Shown in pieces: positions 54,751 to 63,722 of a DNA stretch of 64,000 nucleotides. Every line of letters begins with the position of its first letter. The stretch's first letter is position 1. The stretch is from Massilia sp. METH4. Lineage in GTDB: Bacteria; Pseudomonadota; Gammaproteobacteria; Burkholderiales; Burkholderiaceae_D. Location: the NCBI RefSeq assembly GCF_037094685.1, contig NZ_CP146614.1, positions 6,262,001 to 6,326,000 of the forward strand, in the 5' to 3' direction. Both the position numbers and the translations under genes were made by a program. The notes below the pieces were generated by a model. The model saw only the letters and a program-made list of their open reading frames with translations, did not search any database and was not told the DNA's origin.

Positions 54751-55155
54751 TCAGGCCGCCGCAAGCCGGCGGTCGAGCGACCAGCGGCCCGCGCCGGCCA
54801 GCGCGATCGTGCCGAACACAATCACCAGCAGCCAGCCGAACTGCCCCTGCTCGATGCTCCAGTCGGCGTGCACCAGCACCATCGAGACCAGCAACAGGAA
54901 CAGCACGGGCAGGCAGGCCAGCCGCGTGAACAGCCCGGCAGCGACCAGGAACGGACACAGCACCTCGGCGAACAGCGCGCACGCCAGCGTCAGGCCGCGG
55001 CCCAGGTGCAGCGGATCGTCGATGCGCGCCAGCTCCTGTTGCCAGTGCAGCAGCTTCGGCAAGCCGTGCACCCACAGCAGCAGCGCGGCGCCCGCCAGGC
55101 GGGCGAACAGCAGGCCCGCGTCCGGCGCGGAGGGACCGATGAGTTTCTTCAGCAT
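54751..55155 (-). CDS. DoxX family membrane protein
   Basis: A 134-residue inner-membrane protein with four hydrophobic helices typical of DoxX (LFARLAGAALLLWVHGLPKL, LACALFAEVLCPFLVAAGLF, LFLLLVSMVLVHADW). DoxX proteins are linked to quinone or redox stress systems, but the role here is unknown. ATG 55155 is preferred because GGAGGACAGG precedes it and it follows the amidohydrolase stop by 17 bases; in-frame ATGs further upstream lie at or inside that gene's end. Confidence 0.83.
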   Translation of the reverse strand: MLKKLIGPSAPDAGLLFARLAGAALLLWVHGLPKLLHWQQELARIDDPLHLGRGLTLACALFAEVLCPFLVAAGLFTRLACLPVLFLLLVSMVLVHADWSIEQGQFGWLLVIVFGTIALAGAGRWSLDRRLAAA

Positions 55156-55172
55156 CCTGTCCTCCACCTGGC

Positions 55173-56933
55173 TCATTTGTTCTGGTAGCCGCCGTAATGC
55201 TTCACTGGGCTCCACTCGGGCAGCACGGCCGGGGCCGGTGCCGCGTACTTGCCGAACGTGTCATCGGCATACACGACCTTGCCGTTGACGATCGTCAGCG
55301 CCGCTTCCAGGTTACGAATGCCCTCTTCCGACATGGTGAAGTAATCCTGCGGGAGGATCACCAGGTCGGCGTACTGGCCCACGGCCAGCGTGCCCTTGAC
55401 CTTTTCCTCGCCGCTCATCCAGGCGCTGCCGCGTGTCATCAGCTGCAAGGCTTCATGACGCGACAGGCGGTCCTCCTCCTGCCAGATCCGCAGGCCGCCG
55501 GCCGTCTTGCCGGTCACGGCCCAGTAGATCGAGGGCCATGGACCATAGCTGGAAACACGGGTGCCATCGGTGCCCAGGCCGACCGGGATGCCCATCTTCA
55601 GCATGGTGCGGATCGGCGGCATCTGGCGCGTCTGCGCGCCGTAGCGCTTCCAGTAGGCTTCCCCCTGGAAGTACAGGCGGTTCTGAACGGCCACGCCGCC
55701 GCCCAGCTTTTTCACGCGGGCCAGCTGCGCATCGGAAATCGTTTCGGCGTGGTCGAAGAACCAGCGCAGGCCGTCCAGCGGGATTTCCTTGTTGACTTTC
55801 TCGATGACGGCCAGGTCGCGCTCGATGGACTCGCCGTAGGTGGCGTGGATGCGGAACGGCCAGCGGTTCTTCACCAGCAGTTTCAACACGGCTTCGAGCT
55901 CGCCTTCCATGTGCTCCGGCATGTCCGGGCGCGGCTCCAGGAAGTTCTCGAAGTCGGCCGCGCTCCACACCAGGTTCTCGCCACCGCCCTCGGTGTTGTA
56001 GCCGTTGGCGTAGAACAGGTGGTCGTTCTTGTCGGGCTTCGTCTGCGTCAGCCAGCGCTGGTAGTCTTCCAGTTCCTTGCCGGGCTTTTGCGCGAACAGG
56101 TAGTACGAGGTGCGCACGGTCAGCTTGCCGTTCTTCGCCAGCTCCAGGCTGACGGCGTAGTCGTCCGGGTAGGCCTGGCCCCCGCCACCCGCATCGATCG
56201 CGCTGGTGATGCCGAGGCGGTTCAGTTCGCGGTAGTACTGCAAGGTGGAGTTCAGCTGCTGGTCGCGCGGCAGCATGCCGGTCTTGGCGAGCGTGGAGTA
56301 CAGGATCAGCGCGTTCGGCTTGGCGATCAACAGGCCGGTGGGCTTGCCGTCCGCGCCCAGCTCGACGACGCCTTCCTTGTATTGCGTGTTCTCGTCGTAG
56401 CCGAGCGTCTCGATGCCCTTCTGATTGAGGAAGCCCAGGCCGTACAGGTACAGCAGGAAGACCGGCTTATCCGGCACCGCTGCGTTGATTTCGGCCAGCG
56501 TGGGCAGGCGCTTTTCCTCGAACTGGTATTCGTTCCATCCGCCGACGACCTTGACCCATTGCCCCGGCGGCGTGCGCGCGGCCTGCTCCTTCAACATCGC
56601 CAGCGCGCGCTTGAGCGAGGTGACGCCGTCCCAGCGCAGCTCGGCGTTGTAGTTCAAGCCTTCGCGGATGATGTGCAGGTGGGAGTCGTTCAGGCCCGGG
56701 ATGACGGTGCGCCCGCCTGCGTCGATGACCTGGGTATCGGACGTCTTGCGCTTCAGTACCTGGGCATTCGTGCCCACGGCGGTGATCTTGCCCCCGTCGA
56801 TCGCCACGGCCTGGGCGAACTGGCCTTCCCTGACCATCGTCGCCACCTTTGCATTGGTGACGATCAGGTCGGTTGCCATGGATGTGTTGGTCCCTGCCGC
56901 CGCGATTGCGGCAGCGAGCATCAGTCGCTTCAT
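55173..56933 (-). CDS. YtcJ-like exported amidohydrolase
   Basis: A 586-residue metal-dependent hydrolase of the amidohydrolase superfamily, YtcJ branch. The signal peptide is MKRLMLAAAIAAAGTNTSMA. The metal motif is IPGLNDSHLHIIREG, and further ligands appear around RWPFRIHATYGES, FDHAETISDAQ and GLGTDGTRVSSYGPW. The closing strand GQYADLVILPQDYFTM is typical of the family's small beta domain. It probably hydrolyses an amide or ester in the periplasm; the substrate is unknown. It is followed by doxX in the same direction. Confidence 0.88.
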   Translation of the reverse strand: MKRLMLAAAIAAAGTNTSMATDLIVTNAKVATMVREGQFAQAVAIDGGKITAVGTNAQVLKRKTSDTQVIDAGGRTVIPGLNDSHLHIIREGLNYNAELRWDGVTSLKRALAMLKEQAARTPPGQWVKVVGGWNEYQFEEKRLPTLAEINAAVPDKPVFLLYLYGLGFLNQKGIETLGYDENTQYKEGVVELGADGKPTGLLIAKPNALILYSTLAKTGMLPRDQQLNSTLQYYRELNRLGITSAIDAGGGGQAYPDDYAVSLELAKNGKLTVRTSYYLFAQKPGKELEDYQRWLTQTKPDKNDHLFYANGYNTEGGGENLVWSAADFENFLEPRPDMPEHMEGELEAVLKLLVKNRWPFRIHATYGESIERDLAVIEKVNKEIPLDGLRWFFDHAETISDAQLARVKKLGGGVAVQNRLYFQGEAYWKRYGAQTRQMPPIRTMLKMGIPVGLGTDGTRVSSYGPWPSIYWAVTGKTAGGLRIWQEEDRLSRHEALQLMTRGSAWMSGEEKVKGTLAVGQYADLVILPQDYFTMSEEGIRNLEAALTIVNGKVVYADDTFGKYAAPAPAVLPEWSPVKHYGGYQNK

Positions 56934-57013
56934 GCTTCTTCCTTTGTAAAACTACAGAAAACTTGCCGGGCGACCGCTGCCCGCTGGCGGCTGGAGTTGC
57001 CGCCTCGTGCCGC

Positions 57014-57580
57014 TTATTCCTTGATGGCTTCGACGGCGATGGTCAGCGTGACTTCATCGCTCACGTTCGGCGCGTACTTGCCGGCGTTGAACTCGGAACG
57101 CTTGATCGTGGCGGTCGCGTTGGCGCCGCAGGCATCCTTCTTCGCCATCGGGTGCGGCTGGCACTTGAACGAATTCACTTTCAGGGTGACCGGCTTGGTC
57201 ACGCCCTTGACGGTCAGGTTGCCGTCCACCGACGCCAGCGCGTCGCCGCTGAAGTTGAACTTGGTCGACTTGAAGGTGATGGCGGGGTATTTCTCGACGT
57301 CGAAGAAGTCGGCGCCCTTGATGTGGCTGTTGAACAGGTCATTGCCCGTGTTGACGGACTTGGTGTCGATCGTGATTTCCGTCGAGCCGGTCTTGGCGGC
57401 GCGGTCGATCGTGATCTTGCCTTTCGTCTTGTCGAAACGGCTTTCCTGGGTCGAGAAGCCCAGGTGGCTGTACGAGAAGCGCGCGAAGGTATGCGCGTCG
57501 TCGATCACATAGGTTTCCGGCGCAGCAAAGGCAACGCTGGAAAAGCCGGCGGCCAGCACGAGGGCGATCAGTTTTTTCAT
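57014..57580 (-). CDS. YceI family periplasmic lipid-binding protein
   Basis: A 188-residue protein with signal peptide MKKLIALVLAAGFSSVAFA and a complete YceI beta-barrel (YVIDDAHTFARFSYSHLGFS, EITIDTKSVNTGN, FFDVEKYPAITFKSTKF, LTVKGVTKPVTLKVN). It likely binds a polyisoprenoid or similar hydrophobic molecule. It is a paralogue in fold of the lipoprotein at 50377 but not close in sequence. An inverted repeat 83-101 bases upstream may be its operator. Confidence 0.92.
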   Translation of the reverse strand: MKKLIALVLAAGFSSVAFAAPETYVIDDAHTFARFSYSHLGFSTQESRFDKTKGKITIDRAAKTGSTEITIDTKSVNTGNDLFNSHIKGADFFDVEKYPAITFKSTKFNFSGDALASVDGNLTVKGVTKPVTLKVNSFKCQPHPMAKKDACGANATATIKRSEFNAGKYAPNVSDEVTLTIAVEAIKE

Positions 57581-57662
57581 GGGTATTCTCTCCAATAGGG
57601 TTATCGATGCGGCATTATGTCCGCGCCCGGGAAGAGTGTAAAACGGAAAATTTACCGCTGTG

Positions 57663-57681
57663 CTATCGAAATTATCGATAG
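57663..57681. promoter_or_regulatory. Inverted repeat CTATCGA-N5-TCGATAG upstream of yceI
   Basis: A perfect 7-base dyad with AT-rich spacer, in the leader region of the YceI gene on the minus strand. Its form suits a dimeric repressor or a LysR-type regulator site. No adjacent regulator gene suggests its owner. Confidence 0.45.
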
Positions 57682-57795
57682 TGTGATGCTCGCCGGAATG
57701 GGAGCATCTTAGCGGCCCACGCACCCATTGCGTATCTGCCAAAGGGGAAAGAAGGCGCTCCCGCGTCCGGGGAACACCCTGCAATGGATGAGCCC

Positions 57796-57957
57796 GTGTC
57801 ACCCTGGTGCCAGGCACCGAGGGACACAAGCTCAGCAGTAAGGGCGTGTCACGCTGCCCCTCGCAAGGCAGCACTCCTCGGAGACCACGAACTGAACAAA
57901 GCGTTAATGTCGAGCTCGTGTCACCCTGGTGCCTGGCACCAAGGTGACACGAGCTCG
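57796..57957. repeat. Two palindromic repeats, family B
   Basis: Copy 1 (about 57792-57834) reads GTGTCACCCTGGTGCCAGGC inward and closes with GAGGGACACAAGCT. Copy 2 (57911-57957) is a longer, nearly perfect palindrome from CGAGCTCGTGTCACC to GGTGACACGAGCTCG, centred on GCCTGGC. They occupy the 392-base gap 57581-57972 between yceI and ssuB and may end the ssu transcript. No gene is visible in the gap. Confidence 0.82.
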
Positions 57958-57972
57958 GCAGTTGCGACGCGA

Positions 57973-58773
57973 TCAGCGGGCCAGCAGGCGGTCCAGCAGC
58001 TTTTCCTCGAGGGCGGCGAAGGCGGGGTTGCCGCGGTGGCGGGGGCGCGGCAGGTCGATGGCGAGGTCGAGGGTGATGCGGCCCTCTTCGATCAGCAGCA
58101 CGCGGTCGGCCAGCGCCACCGCTTCCTGCACATCGTGCGTGACGAGCACGGCGGTGAAGCCGCGCTGGCGCCACAGCGATTCGATCAGCTGCTGCATCTC
58201 GATGCGCGTCAGCGCATCCAGGGCGCCGAGCGGCTCGTCGAGCAGCAGCAGCGACGGTTCATGCACGAGGGCGCGGGCGAGCGCCACGCGCTGCCGCTGG
58301 CCGCCGGACAGTTGCGCGGGCCACGCGTCGGCGCGGTCCGCCAGGCCTACGGCAGCCAGCGCGCCGGCCGCCGCATGCAATCCATTCGGAAGGCCGAGCG
58401 CCACGTTTTCCAGCACCGTCTTCCACGGCAACAGCCGCGCTTCCTGGAACATCATCCGCAGCGGCACTTCTTCGTGGCGCACCGCCGTGCCGACGGTGAT
58501 GCGGCCATCGTCGATGGGATCGAGCCCGGCGATCGCGCGCAGCAGCGTGCTCTTGCCGCAGCCGCTGCGGCCCACGATGGCGACGAATTCGCCGGCCTTC
58601 AGTTCCAGGCCGATGCCATCGAGCACGCGGCGCTGGCCGAACGATTTCGTCAAGCCTTGCAGGTGGACGCCCACGCCCTGCCGGCGCAAGGGCCGGCGCA
58701 CGGGCGACGGCTCGGCCGGCTCGGGAGTGAAGGCGAAGGGCTCGCTATCGAGGGGTAAGGTGGCGTGCAGCAT
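57973..58773 (-). CDS. ssuB: Aliphatic sulfonate ABC transporter ATPase SsuB
   Basis: The ATP-hydrolysing subunit of the sulfonate importer, 266 residues. Walker A is [11 protein letters not shown], the Q-loop is FQEARLLPW (typical of the Ssu/Tau group), the signature is [15 protein letters not shown], Walker B is [12 protein letters not shown] and the switch His is in [10 protein letters not shown]. About 35 residues precede the ABC fold. It is last in the operon ssuE-A-D-C-B, which imports alkanesulfonates and splits off sulfite. Confidence 0.94.
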   Translation of the reverse strand: MLHATLPLDSEPFAFTPEPAEPSPVRRPLRRQGVGVHLQGLTKSFGQRRVLDGIGLELKAGEFVAIVGRSGCGKSTLLRAIAGLDPIDDGRITVGTAVRHEEVPLRMMFQEARLLPWKTVLENVALGLPNGLHAAAGALAAVGLADRADAWPAQLSGGQRQRVALARALVHEPSLLLLDEPLGALDALTRIEMQQLIESLWRQRGFTAVLVTHDVQEAVALADRVLLIEEGRITLDLAIDLPRPRHRGNPAFAALEEKLLDRLLAR

Positions 58774-58793
58774 GTTCGTCTTTCAGTGATGGT

Positions 58794-59606
58794 TCAGCTA
58801 TAACTCGGGTTCCAGCGCAGTAGCCGGCGCTCCAGCGCGCGGGCGACGAGGTCGGCCAGCTTGCCGAGGATCGCGTACAGCAGGATCCCCACCAGCACCA
58901 CGTCCGTCTGCAGGAATTCGCGCGCATTCATCGTCATGTAGCCGATGCCCGCCTGGGCGGAAATCGTCTCGGCCACGATCAGGAGCACCCATACGAGGCC
59001 CAGCGAGAAGCGCACGCCGACGAGGATCGACGGCAGCGCGCCCGGCAGGATCACGTCGCGGTACAGCGGCCAGCCCTTCAGGCCATAGCTCTTCGCCATC
59101 TCGATCAGCCCGGCATCCGTGGCGCGGATGCCGTGAAACGTGTTCAGGTACACGGGGAAGAACACGCCTACGGCCAGCAGGAACAGTTTCGCGGTCTCGT
59201 CGATGCCGAACCACAGGATCACGAGCGGAATCAGCGCCAGCGCCGGGATGTTGCGCACCATTTGCAGCGTGGTATCGAGCAGCGTCTCGGCGCGGCGGAA
59301 GCTCCCCGTCAGGAGGCCCAGCGCGAGGCCCAGGCCGGCGCCGGCGGCAAAGCCGGACATGGCCCGCCACAGGCTCGTGCGCAGGTGTTCCCACAGCTCG
59401 CCGGAGGCGGCGAGCGTCCAGAACGCCGTCGCCACGGCGAGCGGCTCGGGCAGGATGCGGCTCGACAGCCAGCCCGTGCGGGCCGACACTTCCCACGCCA
59501 GCAGCAGCGCGATCGGCAGCAGCCACGGCGCCAGCGCGGCCTTCGCGCGCGTCAGGCCGCCCGAGCGCGGCGCGGCGGTGACGCTGGTAGCGACGGCGGT
59601 ATTCAT
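58794..59606 (-). CDS. ssuC: Aliphatic sulfonate ABC transporter permease SsuC
   Basis: The membrane subunit of the sulfonate importer, 270 residues, with about six helices. The coupling region (EMAKSYGLKGWPLYRDVILPGALPSI cut to its core YRDVILPGALPSI) carries the EAA-type loop that contacts SsuB, and VRNIPALALIPLVILWFGID is typical of the SsuC/TauC family. ATG 59606 lies one base past the ssuD stop codon, so the two are tightly coupled. Confidence 0.94.
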   Translation of the reverse strand: MNTAVATSVTAAPRSGGLTRAKAALAPWLLPIALLLAWEVSARTGWLSSRILPEPLAVATAFWTLAASGELWEHLRTSLWRAMSGFAAGAGLGLALGLLTGSFRRAETLLDTTLQMVRNIPALALIPLVILWFGIDETAKLFLLAVGVFFPVYLNTFHGIRATDAGLIEMAKSYGLKGWPLYRDVILPGALPSILVGVRFSLGLVWVLLIVAETISAQAGIGYMTMNAREFLQTDVVLVGILLYAILGKLADLVARALERRLLRWNPSYS

Positions 59607-59607
59607 G

Positions 59608-60756
59608 TCACGCCGCCTTCTTCGGCACAATATCGGTGGCCATCACCTCGCCGAACGGCCCCGTGATCGACACTTCGCCCTGGCCCTTCCCTTTGCCCAG
59701 CAATGGGAACACGAGCTCCGCGAAGCGGTACGACTCTTCCAGGTGCGGATAGCCGGAGAAGATGAAGGTCTCGATGCCCAGCGCCTCGTATTCGCGGATG
59801 CGCGCGGCCACCGTTTCGGGATCGCCCACCAGCGCCGTGCCGGCTCCGCCGCGCACCAGCCCCACGCCGGCCCACAGGTTCGGCGACACTTCCAGCTTGT
59901 CGCGCCGGCCGCCGTGCAGCGCGGCCATGCGGCGCTGCCCTTCCGAATCCATGCGGGCGAACGATGCCTGGGCCTTGGCGATCACGTCGTCGTCCAGGTG
60001 CGAGATCAGCTTCTCGGCCGCCTGCCACGCCTCTTCGTTCGTCTCGCGCACGATCACGTGCAGGCGGATGCCGAACTTCACGGTGCGGCCATGTTCCGCG
60101 GCGCGCGAACGGATGTCGGCGATCTTCTCGGCCACCGCGGCGGGTGGCTCGCCCCACGTCAGGTACACGTCCATCTGTTCGGCGGCCAGTTCATGTGCCG
60201 CTTCCGACGAACCGCCGAAGTATAGCGGCGGATACGGTTTCTGCACGGGCGGGTACAGCGTCTTGGCGCCTTTCACTTGCAGGTGCTTGCCCTCGAAGTC
60301 GAAGCCCGCGTCGCCGCCCTCGCCGGACAGCGCGCCGCGCCAGATGCGGATGAATTCATCCGAGATCTCGTAGCGCGTGGCGTGGTCGGCGCTCAGGCCG
60401 TCCGCCGCCAGTTCGGCGGGATCGCCGCCGGTGACCACGTTGATCAGCAGCCGGCCGTTCGACAGCCGGTCGAAGGTCGAAGCCATGCGTACCGCCAGGC
60501 CCGGGGTGGATAGCCCCGGCCTGACGGCGACGAGGAATTTCAGCTTCTTCGTCGCGTGAATGAGCGAGGACGCGACTACCCAGGCATCCTCGCACGAGCG
60601 CCCGGTGGGCAGCAGCACGCCGTCGTAGCCCAGCGTGTCGGCCGCCACGGCCACCTGCCGGAGGTAGTCGGCATCGACGGCGCGCGCGCCTTTCGACGTG
60701 CCCAGGTAACGGCTGTCGCCGTGGGTGGGAATGAACCAGAACAAATTCAACGACAT
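59608..60756 (-). CDS. ssuD: FMNH2-dependent alkanesulfonate monooxygenase SsuD
   Basis: The luciferase-fold enzyme that uses reduced FMN and oxygen to split alkanesulfonates into an aldehyde and sulfite. It has 382 residues, the usual size. It begins with [18 protein letters not shown], a family hallmark, and has [37 protein letters not shown] and [16 protein letters not shown]. Reduced flavin would come from SsuE, encoded two genes upstream. Confidence 0.96.
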   Translation of the reverse strand: MSLNLFWFIPTHGDSRYLGTSKGARAVDADYLRQVAVAADTLGYDGVLLPTGRSCEDAWVVASSLIHATKKLKFLVAVRPGLSTPGLAVRMASTFDRLSNGRLLINVVTGGDPAELAADGLSADHATRYEISDEFIRIWRGALSGEGGDAGFDFEGKHLQVKGAKTLYPPVQKPYPPLYFGGSSEAAHELAAEQMDVYLTWGEPPAAVAEKIADIRSRAAEHGRTVKFGIRLHVIVRETNEEAWQAAEKLISHLDDDVIAKAQASFARMDSEGQRRMAALHGGRRDKLEVSPNLWAGVGLVRGGAGTALVGDPETVAARIREYEALGIETFIFSGYPHLEESYRFAELVFPLLGKGKGQGEVSITGPFGEVMATDIVPKKAA

Positions 60757-60774
60757 GTCAACTCCGTATTGAGC

Positions 60775-61740
60775 TTACTTGGCCGATGCCAGCACGGCAT
60801 CGGCGATGGTGATGGGTTTCGGGATCAACTTCAGCTTGGCAAAAGCGTCGGCGATCTTCTGCTGCTCGCGCAGCACGTCCGGCGACACGGGCTTCACGCC
60901 ATAGCTGTAGCGCGAAGCGGCCAGTTCGACCACGCTCGGGTCGAGTCCCGTCTGCGCCGACAGGATCGCCGATACCTCCCTGGCGTTGTCGCGGCCCCAG
61001 TCGTCGACCTTGGCGATCTCCTCCAGCAGCACCTGCTGCAAGGCCGGATTGCGCCGTGCCCAGTCGCGCGAGGCCAGGTAGAACTGGTGGTTGGCCACCA
61101 GGCCCTTGCCGTCCACGAGCACGCGGGCGCCCAGCTGCTTCTGCGCCGCGGCGAAGAACGGGTCCCAGATCACCCAGGCATCCACGGAACCGCGCTCGAA
61201 TGCGGCGCGCGCATCTGCCGGCGGCAGGTACACGGGCTGGATATCCTTGTACGCGACGCCCGCCTGCTCCAGCGCGCGCAGCAGCAGGTAGTGCACGTTG
61301 GAGCCCTTGTTCAGCGCCACGCGCTTGCCCTTGAGCTGCGCCACGCTCTGGAGCTTTGACTCCTTCCGCACGACGATCGCCTCGCTGTGCGGCGACGGCG
61401 GCTCGTTGCCGACATAGACCAGGTTGGCGCCGGCCGCCTGGGCAAAGATGGGCGGCGCTTCGCCGACGGTGCCGAAATCGATCGAGCCCACGTTCAGGCC
61501 CTCGAGCAGTTGCGGGCCGGCCGGGAATTCCGTCCACTGCACCGTCACGCCCTGCGGCGCCAGGCGCTTTTCCAGCGTGCCGCGGCCCTTGAGGAGCGTG
61601 AGCGTGCCGTATTTCTGGTAGCCGATGCGCACGACCTTCTTGTCCTGCGCATGGGCGAGCTGGAATGCGCCCGCGACGGCGGTGGCTACCAGCAGGCCCA
61701 GCGTGCGGCGACGGGCGGCGCGGTTCCCTTGCTGCGTCAT
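60775..61740 (-). CDS. ssuA: Aliphatic sulfonate binding protein SsuA
   Basis: The periplasmic substrate-binding protein of the sulfonate importer, 321 residues. An Arg-containing signal peptide (RAARRRTLGLLVATAVAGAF) precedes the mature part. The mature part begins VVRIGYQKYGTLTLLKGRGT and contains QWTEFPAGPQLLEGLNVGSI and DAWVIWDPFFAAAQ, typical of SsuA. ATG 61740 overlaps the ssuE stop (ATGA); the longer frame upstream lies inside ssuE. Confidence 0.94.
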   Translation of the reverse strand: MTQQGNRAARRRTLGLLVATAVAGAFQLAHAQDKKVVRIGYQKYGTLTLLKGRGTLEKRLAPQGVTVQWTEFPAGPQLLEGLNVGSIDFGTVGEAPPIFAQAAGANLVYVGNEPPSPHSEAIVVRKESKLQSVAQLKGKRVALNKGSNVHYLLLRALEQAGVAYKDIQPVYLPPADARAAFERGSVDAWVIWDPFFAAAQKQLGARVLVDGKGLVANHQFYLASRDWARRNPALQQVLLEEIAKVDDWGRDNAREVSAILSAQTGLDPSVVELAASRYSYGVKPVSPDVLREQQKIADAFAKLKLIPKPITIADAVLASAK

Positions 61741-62330
61741 GCTGCCGCCCTTGCCGCGAAAGCGTGTTCCTGGGGTGTGCGCGCCGCATCGCCGGCCGCG
61801 CGGCGGTAACCGAGCGCGCAGTCCAGCGCGGCCACGCCGGCCGCCACGCGCGCGGCGATTTCCGGTGCCAGCGTCACGCCTTCGTGATCGGACCACTGCA
61901 CCTGCTGGGCGGTGGCGTAGATGCTGGTCAGCACCTGGTCCGCTTCCAGCGCATGCAGCACGGGGCGCAGCGCGTAGTCGAGGGCCAGCAGGTGCGACTG
62001 GCTGCCGCCCGTGGCGACCGGCAGCACGACCTTGCCGGCCAGGCCGTTTTGCGGCAGCAGGTCCAGGAAGGCTTTCAGGACGCCCGAATAGGCTGCCTTG
62101 TATACGGGTGTGGCGACGATCACTGCTTGCGCTTCGGCGACTTCGGCCAGCGCCGCCTGCAGCACGGGATTGGTCGCGTCGGCCGCCAGCAGGGCCTGGG
62201 CGGGCAGGTCGCGCACGTTCAGCCGGGTGCTGCGGTGGCCATGCACGGCCAGCTTGTCGCCGATGTGATGCAGGAGCCGGCTGGACGTGGACGGGACCGC
62301 GGGGCTGCCGGAAATCAGAAGGATGCTCAT
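61737..62330 (-). CDS. ssuE: NAD(P)H-dependent FMN reductase SsuE
   Basis: Supplies FMNH2 to SsuD. It has 197 residues with the flavodoxin-like fold: SILLISGSPAVPSTSSRLL binds the FMN phosphate, VIVATPVYKAAYSGVLKAF is the conserved second motif, and VLPVATGGSQSHLLALDYAL is typical of SsuE. It is the first gene of the ssu operon. The region 62331-62525 between it and the divergent monooxygenase gene should hold both promoters, probably under CysB/Cbl-type control; I could not identify a specific site. Confidence 0.93.
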   Translation of the reverse strand: MSILLISGSPAVPSTSSRLLHHIGDKLAVHGHRSTRLNVRDLPAQALLAADATNPVLQAALAEVAEAQAVIVATPVYKAAYSGVLKAFLDLLPQNGLAGKVVLPVATGGSQSHLLALDYALRPVLHALEADQVLTSIYATAQQVQWSDHEGVTLAPEIAARVAAGVAALDCALGYRRAAGDAARTPQEHAFAARAAA

Positions 62331-62525
62331 GGTGTTCGCCTTGTTATGACAGTTCAGTGCCTGCAAGGCTAAGGCACGGTCACCCATTAAAGAACGAATG
62401 CTTTCGCACTTCGATATGTGATTTTTTAAGCATGATTTTCCCGCATATGGATGCGTGGTTTTCTTCGTGGACTGTTGCTTGGGCCGGGCGCAATACTGCG
62501 CGGGTCTTCACTCTCGGGACCATCC

Positions 62526-63713
62526 ATGAACGCACCAGAACCCGCCCTGCGGCAGACGGACCCGCTGGCCATTGCCGCGTCGCTGGCCGAGGAACTCGCC
62601 GCCACCGCCGTCGCCCGCGATGCCGCCGGCGGCCACGCGCGCCACGAACGCCAGTTGATCCGTGCCTCCGGCCTGCTCACGCTGTCGATCCCCACGGACT
62701 TCGGCGGCCAGGGCGCCGGCTGGGACACCACCCTGCTGGCCGTGCGCATCCTGGCCCGCGCCGACAGCGCGCTAGCCCACGTGTTCGCCTTCCACCACCT
62801 GCAGCTGGCCGGCATCCAGCTCTACGGCACGCAGCAACAGCAACGCCACCTGCTGCACGCGACCGTGGACGACAAACTGTTCTGGGGAAATGCGCTGAAC
62901 CCGCTGGATCGCCGGCTGGTCGCGGCCGACGCCAAGGGCGGCTACCTGCTGAACGGCACCAAGAGCTTCGCCTCCGGTTCGGTGGGCTCGGACTGGCTGA
63001 CGATCTCCGCCTGGCACCAGAGCACCCAGACGTCGCTGATCGGCGTGCTGCCGACAGGGGCGGACGGCGTGGACGTGCGCGCCGACTGGGACGCGTTCGG
63101 CCAGAAGCAGACCGACAGCGGCACCGTGCAATTCCACGGCACACTGCTGCCGATCGGCCTCGTGCTGCAGCAACCCGGCCAGGCCGCTACCCCGCTGTCC
63201 ACCGTGCGCTCGCAGGTCGCCCAACTGATCATGACGAACCTGTACCTGGGCATCGCCGAAGGGGCGTTCGACGCGGCGCGCGAATATACCGCCAGCGAGG
63301 CGCGGCCCTGGTTCGCCTCAAGCGTGGAGCGCGCCGTGGACGACCCGTTCGTGCAGCACCGCTACGGCGAGCTGTGGACGCTGCTGCGCCCGGCCGTGGT
63401 GCTGGCCGACCACGCGGGGCGCGAACTGGAGCGCGTATTCCGGCTGGGGAGCGACGTGACGGCGCGCGAGCGCGGCGAGCTCGCGATCGCCGGTGCCGAG
63501 GCGAAGGTGCTGGCGCACCGCGCCGCCATCGAGATCGGCAGCCAGCTGTTCGAGCTGACGGGCGCCCGTTCCACGTCGGCCCGTTTCGGCCTGGACCGCT
63601 ACTGGCGCAATGCCCGCGTGCACACGCTGCACGACCCGGTCGACTACAAGTACCGTGACCTGGGCCGCTATGCGCTGTCCGGCACGCTGCCCGAACCCAC
63701 TCCCTATTCCTGA
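62526..63713 (+). CDS. SfnB/DszC-like flavin monooxygenase (acyl-CoA dehydrogenase fold)
   Basis: A 395-residue flavoprotein of the acyl-CoA dehydrogenase superfamily in the sulfur-acquisition branch (SfnB, DszC-like). It has LTLSIPTDFGGQGAGWDTTL, a flavin-site strand LFWGNALNPLD, GYLLNGTKSFASGSVGSDWL and the C-terminal SARFGLDRYWRNARVHTLHD, which is diagnostic of this branch rather than of true dehydrogenases. It probably oxidises an organosulfur compound using FMNH2 made elsewhere, perhaps by SsuE. It is divergent from ssuE, consistent with a shared sulfur-starvation response. Confidence 0.88.
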   Translation: MNAPEPALRQTDPLAIAASLAEELAATAVARDAAGGHARHERQLIRASGLLTLSIPTDFGGQGAGWDTTLLAVRILARADSALAHVFAFHHLQLAGIQLYGTQQQQRHLLHATVDDKLFWGNALNPLDRRLVAADAKGGYLLNGTKSFASGSVGSDWLTISAWHQSTQTSLIGVLPTGADGVDVRADWDAFGQKQTDSGTVQFHGTLLPIGLVLQQPGQAATPLSTVRSQVAQLIMTNLYLGIAEGAFDAAREYTASEARPWFASSVERAVDDPFVQHRYGELWTLLRPAVVLADHAGRELERVFRLGSDVTARERGELAIAGAEAKVLAHRAAIEIGSQLFELTGARSTSARFGLDRYWRNARVHTLHDPVDYKYRDLGRYALSGTLPEPTPYS

Positions 63714-63722
63714 TTGAACGCG

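Noticed and set aside
57784..58758. Plus-strand gene opposite ssuB
   Set aside because: It begins inside the family B palindromes and then mirrors ssuB; no motifs or ribosome site.
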